Source: Piliocolobus tephrosceles (taxonomy: Eukaryota; Chordata; Mammalia; Primates; Cercopithecidae). From it: a stretch of DNA of 64,000 nt. The translations under genes and the position numbers were made by a program. Of this stretch, positions 1 through 12,689 are shown piece after piece. The stretch spans positions 31,582,442 through 31,646,441 of the forward strand of contig NC_045444.1 of the NCBI RefSeq assembly GCF_002776525.5, given 5' to 3'. Each line of letters starts with the position of its first letter. Position 1 is the stretch's first letter. The notes under the pieces are model-generated. The model ran no database searches, had not been told where the DNA came from, and saw only the letters and a list, made by a program, of their open reading frames with translations.

Positions 1-131
1 GTTTGCTGAGGATGATGGTTTCTAGCTTCATCCATGTCCCTACAAAGGACATGAACTCATACATTTTTATGGCTGTATAGTATTCCATGGTGTATATGTG
101 CCACATTTTCTTTCCGTCTATCATTGATGGG
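1..131 (-). mobile_element. L1PA-type LINE-1 3' fragment, cut by the window edge
   Basis: The sequence matches, in reverse orientation, the end of L1 ORF2. It is nearly the same as 30910-31035 and 63418-63545 in this window. Similarity stops near 131, where unique sequence begins, so the element is truncated on its 5' side here and its tail lies left of the window. Confidence 0.9.
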
Positions 132-1278
132 CCTAACAACTTTTGAATCCCAAGAATTTTCCACTTCAGTAAACTTTTCACATAGTAAAATGACCAATGA
201 AAGCATTCCCAATGTCTCATATATATTTTAGAAGTTAGCTTTCTAACCATTCAGGGTGGATGAATGGAAACTCAGAAATGGCACTGCAAACATTCTGGTC
301 AAACTGAAGGCACCAGGTAACTATTTGCATTTCTTCTCTACCTGAACTATCTCACACTGGGTCCTAGAATATATTGTATAATACACTTTGTTCCTATTTG
401 TTCTTTCAATTTATTTGATGCCCTAGGCACAATACTTCAGATTAAACTTTATTGCTAATGAGTAAGTATAAGTTAATGAACAATAGAAATTTTATAGAAA
501 TTTTGAAAATTGTGGTAACACCTATTTGGTGCAAATGTAGGGGTCATTCTTATGTAGAATATCAAAATTAGAGTGCAATCATTATTGAGTTTCTTTTGCT
601 TAAGAGGCTTTAAAGTGGGAATGGATACAAGAACATAATGAGTTATTTTCATTTTTTAAAAAAGATGGACATTTCTAATAGTAATAATTGACTAAAATTG
701 TTTTAAAATGCTTCTAATATATTTCAAACACTGCCAGACTCATTTTAACAGGAAACCTTGCAGAACAGCTGAAAATTCACTGGAGCTCACAAGCTTAATT
801 TGCTTCCATTCTGCTGCCGATAACTACATTTCCAAAATTTCGGTGCTTAATTTTATCTGGGATTTTTTGCTTTCAGCTTCAAAAGAGCTGCAACACCAGT
901 TTTTATGTGCAAAGCTTTTCAGAATACTTTGTTCACCAAGTCCTGATGGAAGCATAATATGTAAGGACATCGCCATGGGCTGCCTAGATAGGGGAACCGA
1001 GCAGCTAAATGATCTTTAAGATTCGGTCATCCCTAAAATTGCAGCACCCTCCTGACTATTTTTTTTCTTCTGCTTGGCCATCTGTCCAGTGTTTTCTAAT
1101 TCTTTGTGACAGTATAAACAGAATCTCCAAATAGAGTTAAGATAGGAAAATCAGGACCTTGAGTGACTGACGTTCATTCTGTTGAGGTTATGTGTGATGT
1201 ATATAAAACACCACTCAGTGGTTGCTTTCCCAGCTCTAAGAAAATAAGTAGGTTCCTTTATCTCAGAATCATCTGAAT
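132..1278. other. Unique AT-rich stretch, nothing recognised
   Basis: No recognisable repeat, RNA gene or exon. A 103-codon open frame at 708-1019 has no family resemblance, no splice context that stands out, and the composition of its surroundings; I treat it as chance. Confidence 0.5.
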
Positions 1279-1436
1279 CAGTGCTTCTCAGACTTTTACA
1301 AGAGTGTAGGTCTCCAGGAGGTCTCGTGAAACTGCAGGTTCTGATTCAGTAGGTGTGAGGTCTGAGATTCTGCATTTCTGACCACCTCCCAGGTGATGCT
1401 GAAACTGGCAGCCCAAGGACCAGACTTTGGGCATAA
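1279..1436 (+). mobile_element. MER5A-like hAT-Charlie DNA transposon relic
   Basis: The block begins cagtgcttctcag, runs through a 'ctgattcagtaggtgtgagg' and 'gcatttctgaccacctcccaggtgatgctg' core, and ends ggaccagactttggg. This order is that of MER5A, a short non-autonomous hAT element. The terminal inverted repeats are eroded and no clean 8-bp target duplication is visible. Confidence 0.8.
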
Positions 1437-3790
1437 TGTATTCACTCTTCTACTCCTGCCTTTAGAACCAAATTTAAAGAGATCTTGGCTTTTCAAACTT
1501 GAAGCATGTCTCTGTACATTCTTCCACCTCCTAATTTCTAAAAATAATATTGGACTGAGCTGGAAGGGGTATTTTGGATTCCCAAAATTTGGATTAAATT
1601 AAGGTCAGGAAAACACTTTAAAAATGCAGTTCAGAACGTCGTAAATTCCAGATCATTTTCTAAACCATCCCATCTGAAGTTGAAGTAGGCTCTTGTCTGG
1701 GTCTGGGACAGTCTCTAATGTTCACCTCGCTTATCTCACTTACTAAATATACCTTCTTTCTATTATCTGCCAAACTACTGCATTCTCTCATCTCTCAGTC
1801 TCTTCCTCTAGTATGGATATTCCACAGAGGTGCCCTTTCACATATGTGGACACAATGGGGGAATTGTACATTAAATAGGAAAAAAGTCTTTATCATTCAC
1901 AGTAACAGGAAATCCCAGACCCAGGGCAATATGTATGTAATATCTGAATACACAATCAGACCCTTTGAATAGTATTACATTGTAGGAGCAACAAACACAG
2001 CAAAGAGACCACAAAAGCTGTCTTTTTCAGAGTATTCACAATGCAAATGAGCCACGATGAAGGAGAAAATCTGGTTAAAATAACCCACTGGCTGGGTATA
2101 CATACCTCACCTTTTATCTTCAATTCCAATGTTCCAATTTAATGGCTAGCATCTGTTGGCAAATAAAAATATAACGCTCAATGCTGTGGAATTAAATACA
2201 CTGCCCCCCAAATTTATTAGAGGTTCCCCCTCCCCACCATACTCACAAAAATCTGATACAGAGATTAAAATGCTTAGTGCCTAGTTTTGCTTTTAAACTG
2301 AGTCTAGAAATACAACTTGGGAAAGATTACTTCTGAAGTCTCTACATTGCTCTAAGAATTATTGAAGGTCTGCAAATGATCTCTATTTTTTGGGTTATTT
2401 GGTTATTTACTAATGAAAATAGCATTGTAGTGCTTGTGGAAAATACTACCACCACCTACTGGCATATACTGTACATAAAATTGAAAATGTTTCTAAATCA
2501 TTTTGAACAGTGCCAAATAAGGGCACAGGGAAAAGCATAATTATAGTCACTTTCTTATAACTTTAATTTTAAATTTAGTCAAATAATTTCATTTGCTTTT
2601 TGACAATATAACATTAACTTTTGCCACCTGAATGTGTAAACAGAAGCAAGAGCCAAAATAAGGCATAAGATATTTAGAAAGTAATAAGGTAGAGTTATAT
2701 GTTTGAAATGACAAATGCCCTTGCTTTTCACTTGTTGCTGTGTTCCTTTTTGCTTTCATTGGAAATTTATTTTTATCAAAAAAGTCATTTATATACCTTG
2801 TCATGCAAAATTATGTTCAATCAACAAAAATATTTAAAGCAGAATATAAAGATATGTACAAATTCTCTACTATTTCACTAGCTATTTTGATAAAAGAAAA
2901 CTGTAAGAACAACACATGTACACCAGGTTTTTTGAAATTTTTATTTCACAGTTAACTCTCATTAGCTTGTAGGTTGGGATTAGATTATTTTCTCTTCTTT
3001 ACAATTTTCCTTGGGAAAGAATTAAATCCTCATGTTATTTCCTCCATGGTTATTTTGAATTTTATCCTCAGACAATCTAGTCTTTGGTCCTATAAATTTT
3101 GTACCTCTAAAGGAACTACCTCTTGCATAGAATCTATTTTCTTGTTCAATAGTTTAATATTTTGCATCAATGAGCTAGATTCATGAAAAGGATATGGGAT
3201 TGAAGACAAGCTTTTTCTTCCCAAAATGACACTGTGACACCCCTATTTGTTAGAGTTCCAACATGGATAACTTGTCACTTTAATGATAATTATAATGACA
3301 TCTGTGTGTATATATATATTTATAAAGAAAGATACATTTAATGGAACCTAAGGATAATATGTGTATACATTGTAATTATAGTCAAGAAACATTTTCTGGA
3401 GGGTGAACATGTTAAATTTTGAAGAAAGAAAAAATCCTCTAATATTTAATTGCAGTTATATATTAAAAGTACAGTCAATGCATTATTCAGTGTATTCAAA
3501 GTATATTCAAAGTATATTATGTTTATTTTCTTTCATGGGTGTGAAAATATTTGTAGAACATAATGATAACTTATTCCTCATTATCTTATTTAAATTATAA
3601 TCAATTCTCTAGTAGCTTAGTGATTGTTCAGTGCCCTTTAGAAGAAAATGTTATAGTTCCCTAAGATATTGTTTTGCATTACATTGATAATCAGGATTTA
3701 TTGTGAAATATTAAACTACTGGCTTTGTTGAATTGTTTGACAGCCCAATTTCTTGCTTCTGTGCCTGCTCTCACCTTTTGATATCTGACA
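1437..3790. other. Unique AT-rich stretch
   Basis: No repeat family recognised. A weak CTCF-like word (ccacctactggc near 2452) and an octamer word (atgcaaat near 2042) occur, at a level expected by chance. Short TA-rich runs lie near 3305-3325. Confidence 0.45.
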
Positions 3791-3799
3791 CTGTTTCTC

Positions 3800-4110
3800 C
3801 TGCATTTATTTTATCAAGACATAGTCATTGAATCCCTACAATGTGCCCAGCATCAGATTAGCACAACTGATTCAGTAGTGGATGTATAAGGCAGACGAGT
3901 TCCTTGACTTGTTGGAAATTAAAACAGATGACAGAGAAATGCAGTAAACAAGTAAAGTGCAACAAATGAAAGAACGCATTGGAATAAGTGAGGTAAAGTG
4001 TAAGGGAGCAAGTAGGTAAGTATTGGAGCTGTGGCCAGGAAAGACCTCATCAGCAACATGATTACGGAGCTAAAAGAAAGATAAGAGTCCAATAATGCAA
4101 AGTTTAGTTG
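3800..4110 (+). repeat. Possible ancient mammalian repeat (L2-like)
   Basis: The order 'tcattgaatccctacaatgtgccc', 'ttccttgacttg', 'aaacaagtaaagtg', 'gccaggaaagacctcatcag' resembles a very old, widespread mammalian repeat with the theme 'tgtgccaggcactg ... aaggcct'. Divergence is high, and I cannot fix the family or the ends. Confidence 0.4.
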
Positions 4111-4287
4111 TGTATGATTTGACAGTAGTTACCTGTTTAACTCAGTCCACTAAATTAGCTATTGAAAGATATTAAAAATATTGCTTTTTTCTATTGTTTG
4201 CAACAGACTTATGATGAATCTCATATATTTTGAAAATTTATTTTAATAAGAGCTGAGTGAGTATTATCACCTAAAACTGAAAGACGG

Positions 4288-4655
4288 TGTTGTGGGCTGA
4301 ATTGTGACCCTCCACAATTCGGATGCTTAAGCTTTAATCCCCAGCACCTTAGCATGGGACTGTATTTGGAGACAGTGTCTTTAAATAGATAATTAAGGTA
4401 AAATGAGATCATATGGGTAGGCCTTAGTCCAATATAATTGGTGTCCTTATATGAAGAGATTAGGACACGGGAACACACAGAGGGAAGGCATCTGAGGACA
4501 CTGGAGGCAATGGCCATCTCTACAAGGTGGAGCAAGGCATTAGAAGAAAGCAACCCTGAGGACACCCTTGATCTTGAACATCTAGCTCCCATTTGTAAGA
4601 ACGTAAATTTCTGTGGTTTGAGCCACCCAGTCTGTGGTCCTGTGTTACCAACTAG
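4288..4655 (+). mobile_element. Solo LTR of ERVL-MaLR type (MLT1-like)
   Basis: It opens tgttgtgggctgaattgtg and carries 'gactgtatttggagacagtgtctttaaa', 'ggtgtccttatatgaagag', and an end like 'ttctgtggtttgagccacccagtctgtgg', a layout shared by old MaLR LTRs. A 158-codon antisense frame (4221-4697) and a 74-codon sense frame both fall inside it and are not genes. The exact subfamily is uncertain. Confidence 0.65.
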
Positions 4656-5159
4656 TAAATGAATGCAGGTAAAATTTGCAAAGCACTGATGATGCAATAA
4701 AAGTCAAAAGGGCATAATGGTCTATGTGATAAGAATGAAGTAAATAAATTCAAAGAAAAAAAATAGGTGACATAGCAAACAAATTAAGAACAGTGAGTTT
4801 TGGTGGAAGTGCAAAGTGAATGGAAAATAATAGGGACATTGGATTTTACTAATCAGACTGGCATTATATGAGAGAAGATCTTGATTGTCAAGCAAAGAAA
4901 ATACTTTTAAACATTATTCTGAAAGTAAAGAAACCTATTATTTCCCCCACAAATAAACCAAACACAGGTATCTAACATATAAAATAGATAAAAGCAGAGC
5001 TATTATGTAAGGAAGGGCACAGAACCTTGCTCCTCTAAATTTATCTTGGCCTTGATATAGCACATCCAAGGAGCCTCATGGATCTGCATCATATTTTGAA
5101 AACCACTGGAATAAAGAGTTGAAGTTTATTAGTTTTCATGATGAGTCATTATAGTAATT

Positions 5160-5612
5160 TGTGGTAGATTCGTAGTATGGTACCCAATTTCTTGTTCCCA
5201 TCCTATCCTGGAAAGGGATCATACACATTCATTCACAATTAGGTAATTTGCTATACCCTGTTAGTATGAGAAGTATGATCCAAACACAGCATTGTTAGTT
5301 CTGGCCGCATGATATAGTTTGGCCAATGTAACCTGAGCAGAGGTAATATGCACCACATCTGAGCAGAATCTTTAAGATATAGCACCCAGTTCTGCCAGCT
5401 CTTCTGTCCTTTTTTCTCTTCCATAAGAATATTATGTCACAAATGGTGGCCAGTCCTTTATCATGTGTCTGACTTAAGAACACACATAACACACGAAATG
5501 ACCATCACATGTGAAGTGAGCAAGTAATACATGTCAATGAAAAGTCAGATATTGGTTAAAATCCACTGTAATTTTTGAACTGTTTAGTACTGCATCAAAG
5601 CTGACTAATACA
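5160..5612 (+). mobile_element. Old solo LTR, probably MaLR/ERVL group
   Basis: It begins tgtggtagatt and ends ctgactaataca, which is typical of MaLR/ERVL LTR termini. The middle has 'tggccaatgtaacctgagcagaggtaatatg', a phrase common in old LTRs of this group. No matching 5-bp flanks are left. Subfamily not assigned. Confidence 0.5.
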
Positions 5613-6316
5613 GTGTTTATTAGGAAAAGTAAATAAATCACATAAGTCAAGAAAAAGGGAATATCTTTGCTCCAAACTATATTTAGTAGGTTGTAGGTTG
5701 GCCTACAATGAGAAAAATATGAAGTTGATTAATAATGAACATTTAGATATAGAAATACATTACACTTATGATAGAGTTGTCTATCACTTTCTACTCTCTC
5801 CAGTTTTTTTCAAGTAACCTTATTTCCACTATAAAATCTGCTGAGTTGGGTCTGCTCAACCACGGCACCATTGCTTCAGAAAAGATGGATGGATTTTGAA
5901 TCTGTAACTTTTAGGGGGTAGATTTAGGCTGGACAGAAACTTGTGATGTGTGACCTAGTTCAATTACATTTTTCTTTTTGGGAATTTTAGCTAAGATACC
6001 TAGAGAGATTTTTGTATAATGATTAGCTAAAAAGTCATACTCACTCAATTTTACAGCAAAGCATTTTGGAGTCTTATGAATAATATTATGGTAATAGAGA
6101 GCAGACACCAGTTAAGAGAGAACAAGAAATAGAAAACCTGAAAGAAACAATGACTTATCCTCACCTATTGCCTCAGATACTGCACCAAGTGAGGCCTAAT
6201 TTTCCTTCCCACCACATTTTCTACTTGAGCTAATTTGAGAAGGTTTCCTTTCCTTGTGTCCAAAGCAAAAAACGTTATTTTTGCAGAACATCCAAACAAA
6301 TGTAGTGATTGCCTAA
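5613..6316. other. Unique stretch, nothing recognised
   Basis: No repeat, RNA gene or exon signature was found. Confidence 0.45.
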
Positions 6317-6548
6317 CAAGGGTGTCCAATCTTTTGGCTTCCCTGAGTCACCTTAGAAGAAGAATTATCTTGGGCCACACATAAAATACATGAACACTAG
6401 CAATAACTGACGAGCTAAAATTAAAAAAAAAAATCACAAAAAACTCATAATGTTTTGAGAAAGTTTATGAATTTGTGTTTGGCTGCACTCAAAGCTCTCC
6501 CAGGCCACATGCTGCCTGTGGGGCGTGACTTGGACAAACTTAGCCCTA
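6317..6548 (+). mobile_element. MER1-like hAT-Charlie DNA transposon
   Basis: Imperfect terminal inverted repeats are visible: caagggtgtccaa at the left and ttggacaaacttagccct at the right. The interior ('cttgggccacacataaaatac', an A-run, 'ctcataatgttttgagaaag') matches a MER1-class non-autonomous hAT element. The 8-bp flanks ttgcctaa and gtggctat agree at 5 of 8 positions, consistent with an old target duplication. Confidence 0.75.
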
Positions 6549-7700
6549 GTGGCTATATTGAAAAATAAAAAATAAAAAAAGACAGATGGCTTTGGACACT
6601 TAGAATCAATGTGTCAAACTGACTGGTATATGCAGTAATGAAAGGTAAACATTAAAGATTTCTTTGAGGTTCCATATTTAGGTGGTAATAATACAGGAGA
6701 ACAATTGGGAAAGAGATGCAGAAGACAATAAGGTACATTTCTGGACACGCTTAATGTGAGAGGCTGGGATATTTGGTTGGAGAGGTCTACCAAGCAGTTC
6801 TAAAGAAAGGATGTCTATGCCAAAAAAACGAATAAGCAATGAACACTCATTTGCCACAATATGTGAAGTACTACCTGAAATACTTAATGGAATCACAAAA
6901 TTTACTTTTTTGAATGTTTCACATTTGTAGCTTGGATTGTTTGTGCAAAAAGTGTATTCCTTTGCCAGAATTATGACTTATTTTTGTGATTTTATGAGTT
7001 TATGAGAAGGGCTAATGAATGATTGAAAAACACATTGAACTATATTTAAAATCTGGTCTTTCTAAAGATTTTCATTGATTTCTTGTTTAATCAATAGTCT
7101 CCAAAAGTTGGCATGGCAAAAGGAAAACTTTGTGAATTAGTTTTCACAACTCTACAGTGTTCAAAACAGAATAACTAGAAACCTTCAAAGCTGCAATACA
7201 ATCAGATGAATACCCCTAGAACCAGGTAATGGAATTAAAGCAAATTGAAGTGAAAGAGTTGGAGAACAGGAAACTCATGAAACCTCATTCATTTCCTGGA
7301 ATTAGGCCACAGATATGACTCTAATCGTTTTGGTAACCAACACAAAAAAAGAAATGCAATCAGTATTGATTGGGTAAATACAACTGTGTCCCCCAGGCAG
7401 AGAAATTTTTTCTCCTGACTCTTAAATAGAGATGACTGTATGATATGGAGTTGATAGCAAAAACAGCTCCAAGTTTTATAGCAACATTTTAAAGATTTCC
7501 TCCAGATAAAAGAATAGTATAGCTACAAAAGTAAAACTAGTTGGAAACCAATTTAATGTTTTGAAGCACATAGCTTTCCAAAGAACAAGCTTAACACCAA
7601 AATCAATTTCAGAACATCAAAAGAATATCCTTATATTCAAGATTGCTCTTGAAAAGTTCACGTGTGATGCATGCTACGTGTTAATAAGTACAGTACAGAG
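6549..7700. other. Unique stretch, nothing recognised
   Basis: AT-rich sequence without a recognisable repeat or gene. Confidence 0.45.
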
Positions 7701-7710
7701 GCATACTCTT

Positions 7711-8010
7711 CTTTTTTTTTTTTTTTTTTTGAGACAGGGTCTCCTTTGTTGCCCTGTCTGGAGCATGGTGGCATGAACATGGCTCACTGCAGCCTCTGCC
7801 TCCTGGGTTCAAGCAATCCTCCTCCCTCAGCCGCCCAATTAGCTGGGACTACAGGTCTACACCACCACTCCCCACTTTTTCTGTATTTTTTGTGGAGACA
7901 GGATTTTGCCACGTTGCCCAGGCTGGTCTCGAACTCCTGAGCTCAGGTGGTCCACCCACCTTGGCCTCCCAAAGTGCTGGGATTACAGGCATGAGTCACT
8001 GTACCCAGCA
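7711..8010 (-). mobile_element. Alu SINE, old (AluJ-like), complete
   Basis: A reverse-oriented dimeric Alu: a T-run (the A-tail), then 'gagacagggtctc', both monomers, and the 5' end at 'gtcactgtacccagca'. It is flanked by a 10-bp target duplication with one mismatch: gcatactctt (7701-7710) and gcatattctt (8011-8020). Heavy divergence suggests an AluJ. Open frames here (7561-8118) are Alu translations. Confidence 0.95.
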
Positions 8011-8475
8011 GCATATTCTTTTAAAACAAACCTGGTAGGGCTAGAGAATCACACGCTCCTAAAGCCATTCTGCTGTGTGGGACACAAGATAGACATTTTA
8101 GGAATATTTTCTTCTTAAAAAATAAATTTGAAAGAATGGATGCTAGATGTTTTAAATGTCTAGATTAAAAAGCAACCATGATAGCATGGAAAATGGTTAA
8201 AGCATCCATGGTCCACATGACCATCGAGTCTAAATGAAGTCATCAGAGAACGTCTAACTTGGAGGAGTACAACTATCTGTTATATTCTCAACTAGTTATA
8301 AATGAGAACCTACAATATTAAATGAGTGAGATGTTTTTCAGGTTTATTAACTGAATGTTGGGGAATGTCAACCAAAAATAATGGCTTAGGCTTTGGAATA
8401 GTTCATCTGTAGATCTTTTTGCCAGCCATAATTAGACAGCAAGGTTGGTTGATATAGCCATTTAAGAAATACATT

Positions 8476-8579
8476 CATTTGTTAAAATGGTTTTAAGCTA
8501 AAGTCATTTCAGTTTGTCCCCTNNNNNNNNNNCATTTGTTAAAATGGTTTTAAGCTAAAGTCATTTCAGTTTGTCCCCT
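8476..8579. other. Assembly gap (8523-8532) with duplicated contig ends
   Basis: The 47 bp at 8476-8522 are repeated exactly at 8533-8579, on either side of ten Ns. Exact identity that stops at the Ns is what two overlapping, unmerged contig ends look like. The true genome probably holds this 47-bp sequence once and no gap. Confidence 0.9.
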
Positions 8580-10682
8580 TTAAGCATTCTACACAGGAAC
8601 CTATCACAGCTTTGTCTTCATAATAATCATTAAACTCAGTTCAAATACTAGTCATGGGAATTGTTATTTGACATTTATTTATTTTGCAATTCATCTCGAA
8701 CTGATTTTACTAGGGGAAAAATGCACTAAGGAAGTCAATCTGCTGTCTCAGCACTTATTTGTTCACAGAAAATTTCAGTGTAGGTGACCCTGTTCTGGTC
8801 GGAAACTTTATGATTAGAGCTCTTTCTGCCTCAGTGAAAAGCATATGTACTTTTCGTTTTTCTTTTCAGCTATTACCAGACTTTTAAGGGAAACAAGGCA
8901 ACAGGCATTTATTAAAGGGCCAGATAAGGGACATACTTGGATTTTTAAAATATCTAATAATTTTAGGGTAGAAACTGATTTCTATCAGATTATTTGTCAC
9001 TTTATATGCTAGCATGGCATGTTTCTTCAAAATAAAACAATCAAAGTTTGGGAAATTATAGGTAGAGCTGAACTATATACAAAATAATGATCATCCTTGC
9101 ATTAATAATAAATATAAAATGCATTAATTTTTGTCTGTATATTCACAATAATATTAATGCTCTTGGATATGTTTTAATATTTCTTTTTATCTTTTTTCTT
9201 TTTTAAATATGTAAAATATAATCCTACATATCCGAATACATGCATACGTATTCTCTTAGAAGAAAACAAGATTTTCTCATTATTCTGACATCTCCAAAAT
9301 TGCATTGTTCTCTCTTTGTAACTGCTTTCCATCAATTTATCCTTATGCAATCAAAGATAGAATATTGGAAAGAGGGATTAGCAAAGATTACCTTCTTTTT
9401 GAGGTAAAACTCTACCGATAATTCAGTTTATTTTGCTTAATTTCCAGGCTATCTATAAAATAGCTTTTTCACAAGTATATATATTATTTTGCCACATGGT
9501 TTTACTAAGAATTAATAATTCTAATTCTTCCATGATGATTTCTGATGATTTTGGCCCACTTCAAAAGCCAAAATGAAACTGAAAATTAAAAAATAAATAG
9601 AAAAGTACTGATGGCCTATGAGGTTATTAGAGTGTGAACACATAAACTACAGATACGTACATTCTAGAGACGCTGAAGAATTAAGAGAAAGTTAAAATTA
9701 GCCAATTCATTTGAAACATAGAAACAGAGTAACTAACTCCCAAAAATCTAATTTGACTTTCTTCTAACTTTTTACCTTTCAAGTGTTTTTGTCTAGTTTA
9801 AGAAGGCATTTAAACTGCTAGTCTAAACATGCAAGATTAGAGATACGACTCACACCGAGGTAGATTGTCCAGAACAGGTTTAGAGAAGTTTTTGTTTGAT
9901 TTCCATATTTCCTTATTTTAAATTAGAACATGATGCCACCAATTAAAAATTAAGGTAATTTATATTGAAAAGGAAATCTATATTTTTGGACATTTCTTGA
10001 GAAGTCAGAACTAGCTCTTAACATGGACCATGGCAGCCATCTGCTAGGGCTGTGCACTGGCAGCTTATATTACCTGGGCACTTCTCCCCAGGTTGTCCAA
10101 GTTCCATTTCCAGTATTTACCCATAATACCTATCTCCCACAAGATTTTACCTTCTGTCTCCCAGGCTAGCCTGAGACCCAAATGATTCTTATTTCTTCTG
10201 GCAAAATATAGAATTGCAGCGTTTTCTTATTTTATTCCTGGCAACTTCGCCACCCACTCCCTAATGATAGTAATATAACATGGAAAGTAAAACAAGCAGA
10301 AATGTTAAATAATCCATTATGAGATTAACTGGCCACAACCTCTGCCCCTCACTTGGAGCACATCTCTGTAGAGCACATCTCTATGCATGAGAACTCAGCT
10401 TGAAATGAAATCAATGAAAAGACCAACTATTTTTGTGTCTTTCTTAACCCGGGTTTACGTGATCTTTAAAAGATCTACTTTTCTGAATGGCAATAGCATT
10501 GCAGTTTGTGCAAACCTTCAGGCTACACTACAGATGGTGCCATTTAGCAATGGCCAAACTGCCAGTTACAACCCTCTAAAAAATGCAGAGTTTATCATAG
10601 AAACTCTGACAGTCGCCAGAATATCATGTCTCTTTTGGGCATTGTTTTAACAAATGCATTTGAAAGAAAAATGTTCTCAGTT

Positions 10683-10703
10683 AACTACAGTTCCCAGAAT
10701 ACC
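10683..10703 (+). promoter_or_regulatory. ZNF143/STAF-like motif (candidate)
   Basis: The word actacagttcccagaatac is close to the extended ZNF143/STAF binding sequence (ACTACAATTCCCAGAATGC). No promoter context is seen around it. Confidence 0.3.
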
Positions 10704-11666
10704 TTGTAGAACATTCTATCTCTATTGATCATAAACTGGCATAGCCACTGTGCTTCCTCTGGCAGAACTCAGGGGAAAGCAAGCAACTGCATTATATCAT
10801 GTGACAAACTTTATGGAAAACATTAGTGTGCAGTTTTATCAGTATTTGCATTCTCTCAGTACAAGATAGATCTGAAATCTATTTTTATCCAACAGTTCTT
10901 ATTAAACCAAGAAGATTGCCTGTTACTATATGTAGTTGTTTCAAGCAGTAGTGCCTGATGATACTTTTTGTAAACAATTGAGAATAAATCCAAACAAGCT
11001 AAAAAATGTTTATTGCAAAATACTGTAGTTCAAGAAAAATTACATCTGCATGGAGTGCATATTTTAGATGAAATTTATGGTACAGTTTCTCTTCATTAAC
11101 CACATCTCAGAGAATTTTCAAGGCATCAGCTTGCATATTATTAACATGTACTTAAAATAACAATGTAGAAAGCTTCAAGATTAAAATAAAAGGTTAAATG
11201 TAAAATGTAAGGTGCCTTCAGTGTGTTTATGTACATGTAATTTGCTTTTTAATTAAAGTGAACTAGACCTTACCTAGACCAGAGAGATTAATAAGTATCT
11301 CATTCTAGTATAGCTATTCTCCTTAATAAAAGCAGATGGAATTCATTTTCTGAAGTAAAAAAATTAGTATTAACTATCATTGCTTCTTTTATATGGTTAA
11401 ACACATATAATTTACCCTACCACATTTTTCATGGAAAGGAACAGTGACAAAAAGGCAATTATAGCATTTGAACTCAATAGAATTTTTTCTATTACTCTAT
11501 GTTATGGATATATGTTTTGTGGGGTGTTTGATTGGTTTTGTTTACCTTTTGCCACTTGTATGCATTCCCTATTATTTTACAGCTTAAAATTCTTAAAGAA
11601 CAATCTGTACCATCGGCTGTATTTACAATGCATGTAGTATTTTAACCCATTTGAAAAGCTAAATAT

Positions 11667-11945
11667 GGCCCATGGTGGCTCACACCTATAATCCCAGTAA
11701 TTTGGGAGGCTGAGGCAGGAAGATTGCTTGAGGCCAGGAGTTTGAGACCCAGCTGACCAACAAAGCAAGATTAAAAATTAAAAACAAAATTAGTTGGATG
11801 TGATGGCACATGCCTGTGGCCCTAGATAATTAGGAAACTGAGGTGTGAGGATCTCTTGAGCCAGGGAGGTTGAGGCTGCAGCACTCTATGATTGAACCAC
11901 TGCACTTTAGCCTGGATGATAGAGCAAGATCCTGTAGCCCCAGAA
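11667..11945 (+). mobile_element. Alu SINE, old (AluJ-like)
   Basis: Starts ggcccatggtggctcac and continues through both monomers, ending at 'gcaagatcctgtagccccag' with a degraded A-rich tail. Small deletions and many substitutions mark an old copy. No clear target duplication. Confidence 0.9.
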
Positions 11946-12149
11946 AAAGTGAAATAGGAAAACTATTAATAAATTAATCTCTGCAAATTCCTGTAATTTA
12001 TTATCCAAGTGTTCTTTCTTGTCAGTTATACCTAGATCCTTGAGGGTACTCCTTCAAAGTCAGTAGGAAATGGATTCTGATACATTATTTCCTCTATGTA
12101 CAATTTTCATGTATGGTATCATGGAATGACCATGATTCATGAGATTGAC

Positions 12150-12278
12150 AGAACTGAATTTTAATCTAACTATTATCTCCTAAACTGTGTGATGTTGGGC
12201 AAGTCAGTTAATCTGTCTGAACTTCAGTTGTTTCATTTGGAAAAAGCTAAAAATATATGCTTCATAGAATCGAGAGGG
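12150..12278 (+). mobile_element. MIR SINE, left part
   Basis: Contains the MIR core: 'ctgtgtgatgttgggcaagtcagttaatctg' followed by 'cttcagttgtttcatttgg'. The element is cut at 12278 by the following LTR and resumes after it. Confidence 0.8.
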
Positions 12279-12687
12279 TGATATGGTTTGGATCTGTGTT
12301 CCCACCAAATCTCATGTCAAATTGTAATCCTCAGTGTTGGAAGTGGGGCCTGGTGAGGGGATGGTATCATGGGGTGGATTTCTCATAAGTGGTTTAGCAG
12401 CATCTGCTTGGTGCTGTTCTTGTGATAGTGAGTGAGTTCTCATGAGATCTGGTCATTTAAAAGTCCGTGACGTCTCCCCAGCACACCTCTCTTCTCCTGC
12501 CATGTAAGACATTCCTGCTTTCTCTTCACCTTCCACCATGATTGTAAGTTTCCTGAGGCCTCCCTAGAAGCAGAAGCCACTATACTTCCTGTACAGCCTG
12601 CAGAACCATGAGCTAATTAAACCTGTTTTCTTTATATATTACCGAGTCTCAGGTATTTCTTTATAGCAGTGCAAGAACAGATTGATA
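12279..12687 (+). mobile_element. Solo LTR, MST-type ERVL-MaLR, inserted in a MIR
   Basis: Starts tgatatggtttgg and carries the MaLR LTR sequence in order: 'aaatctcatgtcaaattgtaatc', 'ttctcatgagatctgg', 'caccttccaccatgattg', an 'attaaacctg' poly(A)-region word, and an end like 'caagaacagattgata'. No internal retroviral sequence follows. The 5-bp target repeat is not clear. Confidence 0.9.
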
Positions 12688-12689
12688 TG

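Larger units (their letters stand above)
8021..11666. other. Unique AT-rich stretch, interrupted by an assembly gap
   Basis: No repeat or gene was recognised in about 3.6 kb. An 87-codon frame at 10387-10650 has no coding support. A ZNF143-like word lies at 10683-10703. Confidence 0.45.

Noticed and set aside
708..1019. 103-codon open frame as a small gene
   Set aside because: No family resemblance, no promoter or splice context, and AT-rich composition like its surroundings. A frame of this length is expected by chance in 64 kb.
2450..2464. CTCF site
   Set aside because: Only about 10 of 13 positions agree and the GC-rich core is missing; too weak to list.
4221..4697. 158-codon minus-strand frame
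   Set aside because: It lies almost wholly antisense to an MLT1-like LTR.
8476..8579. True 47-bp tandem duplication
   Set aside because: Exact identity ending at the Ns is better explained by an assembly artefact.
12160..12240. tRNA gene
   Set aside because: The tRNA-like signal belongs to MIR, a tRNA-derived SINE; no intact tRNA fold is present. The same holds at 20205 and 60425.
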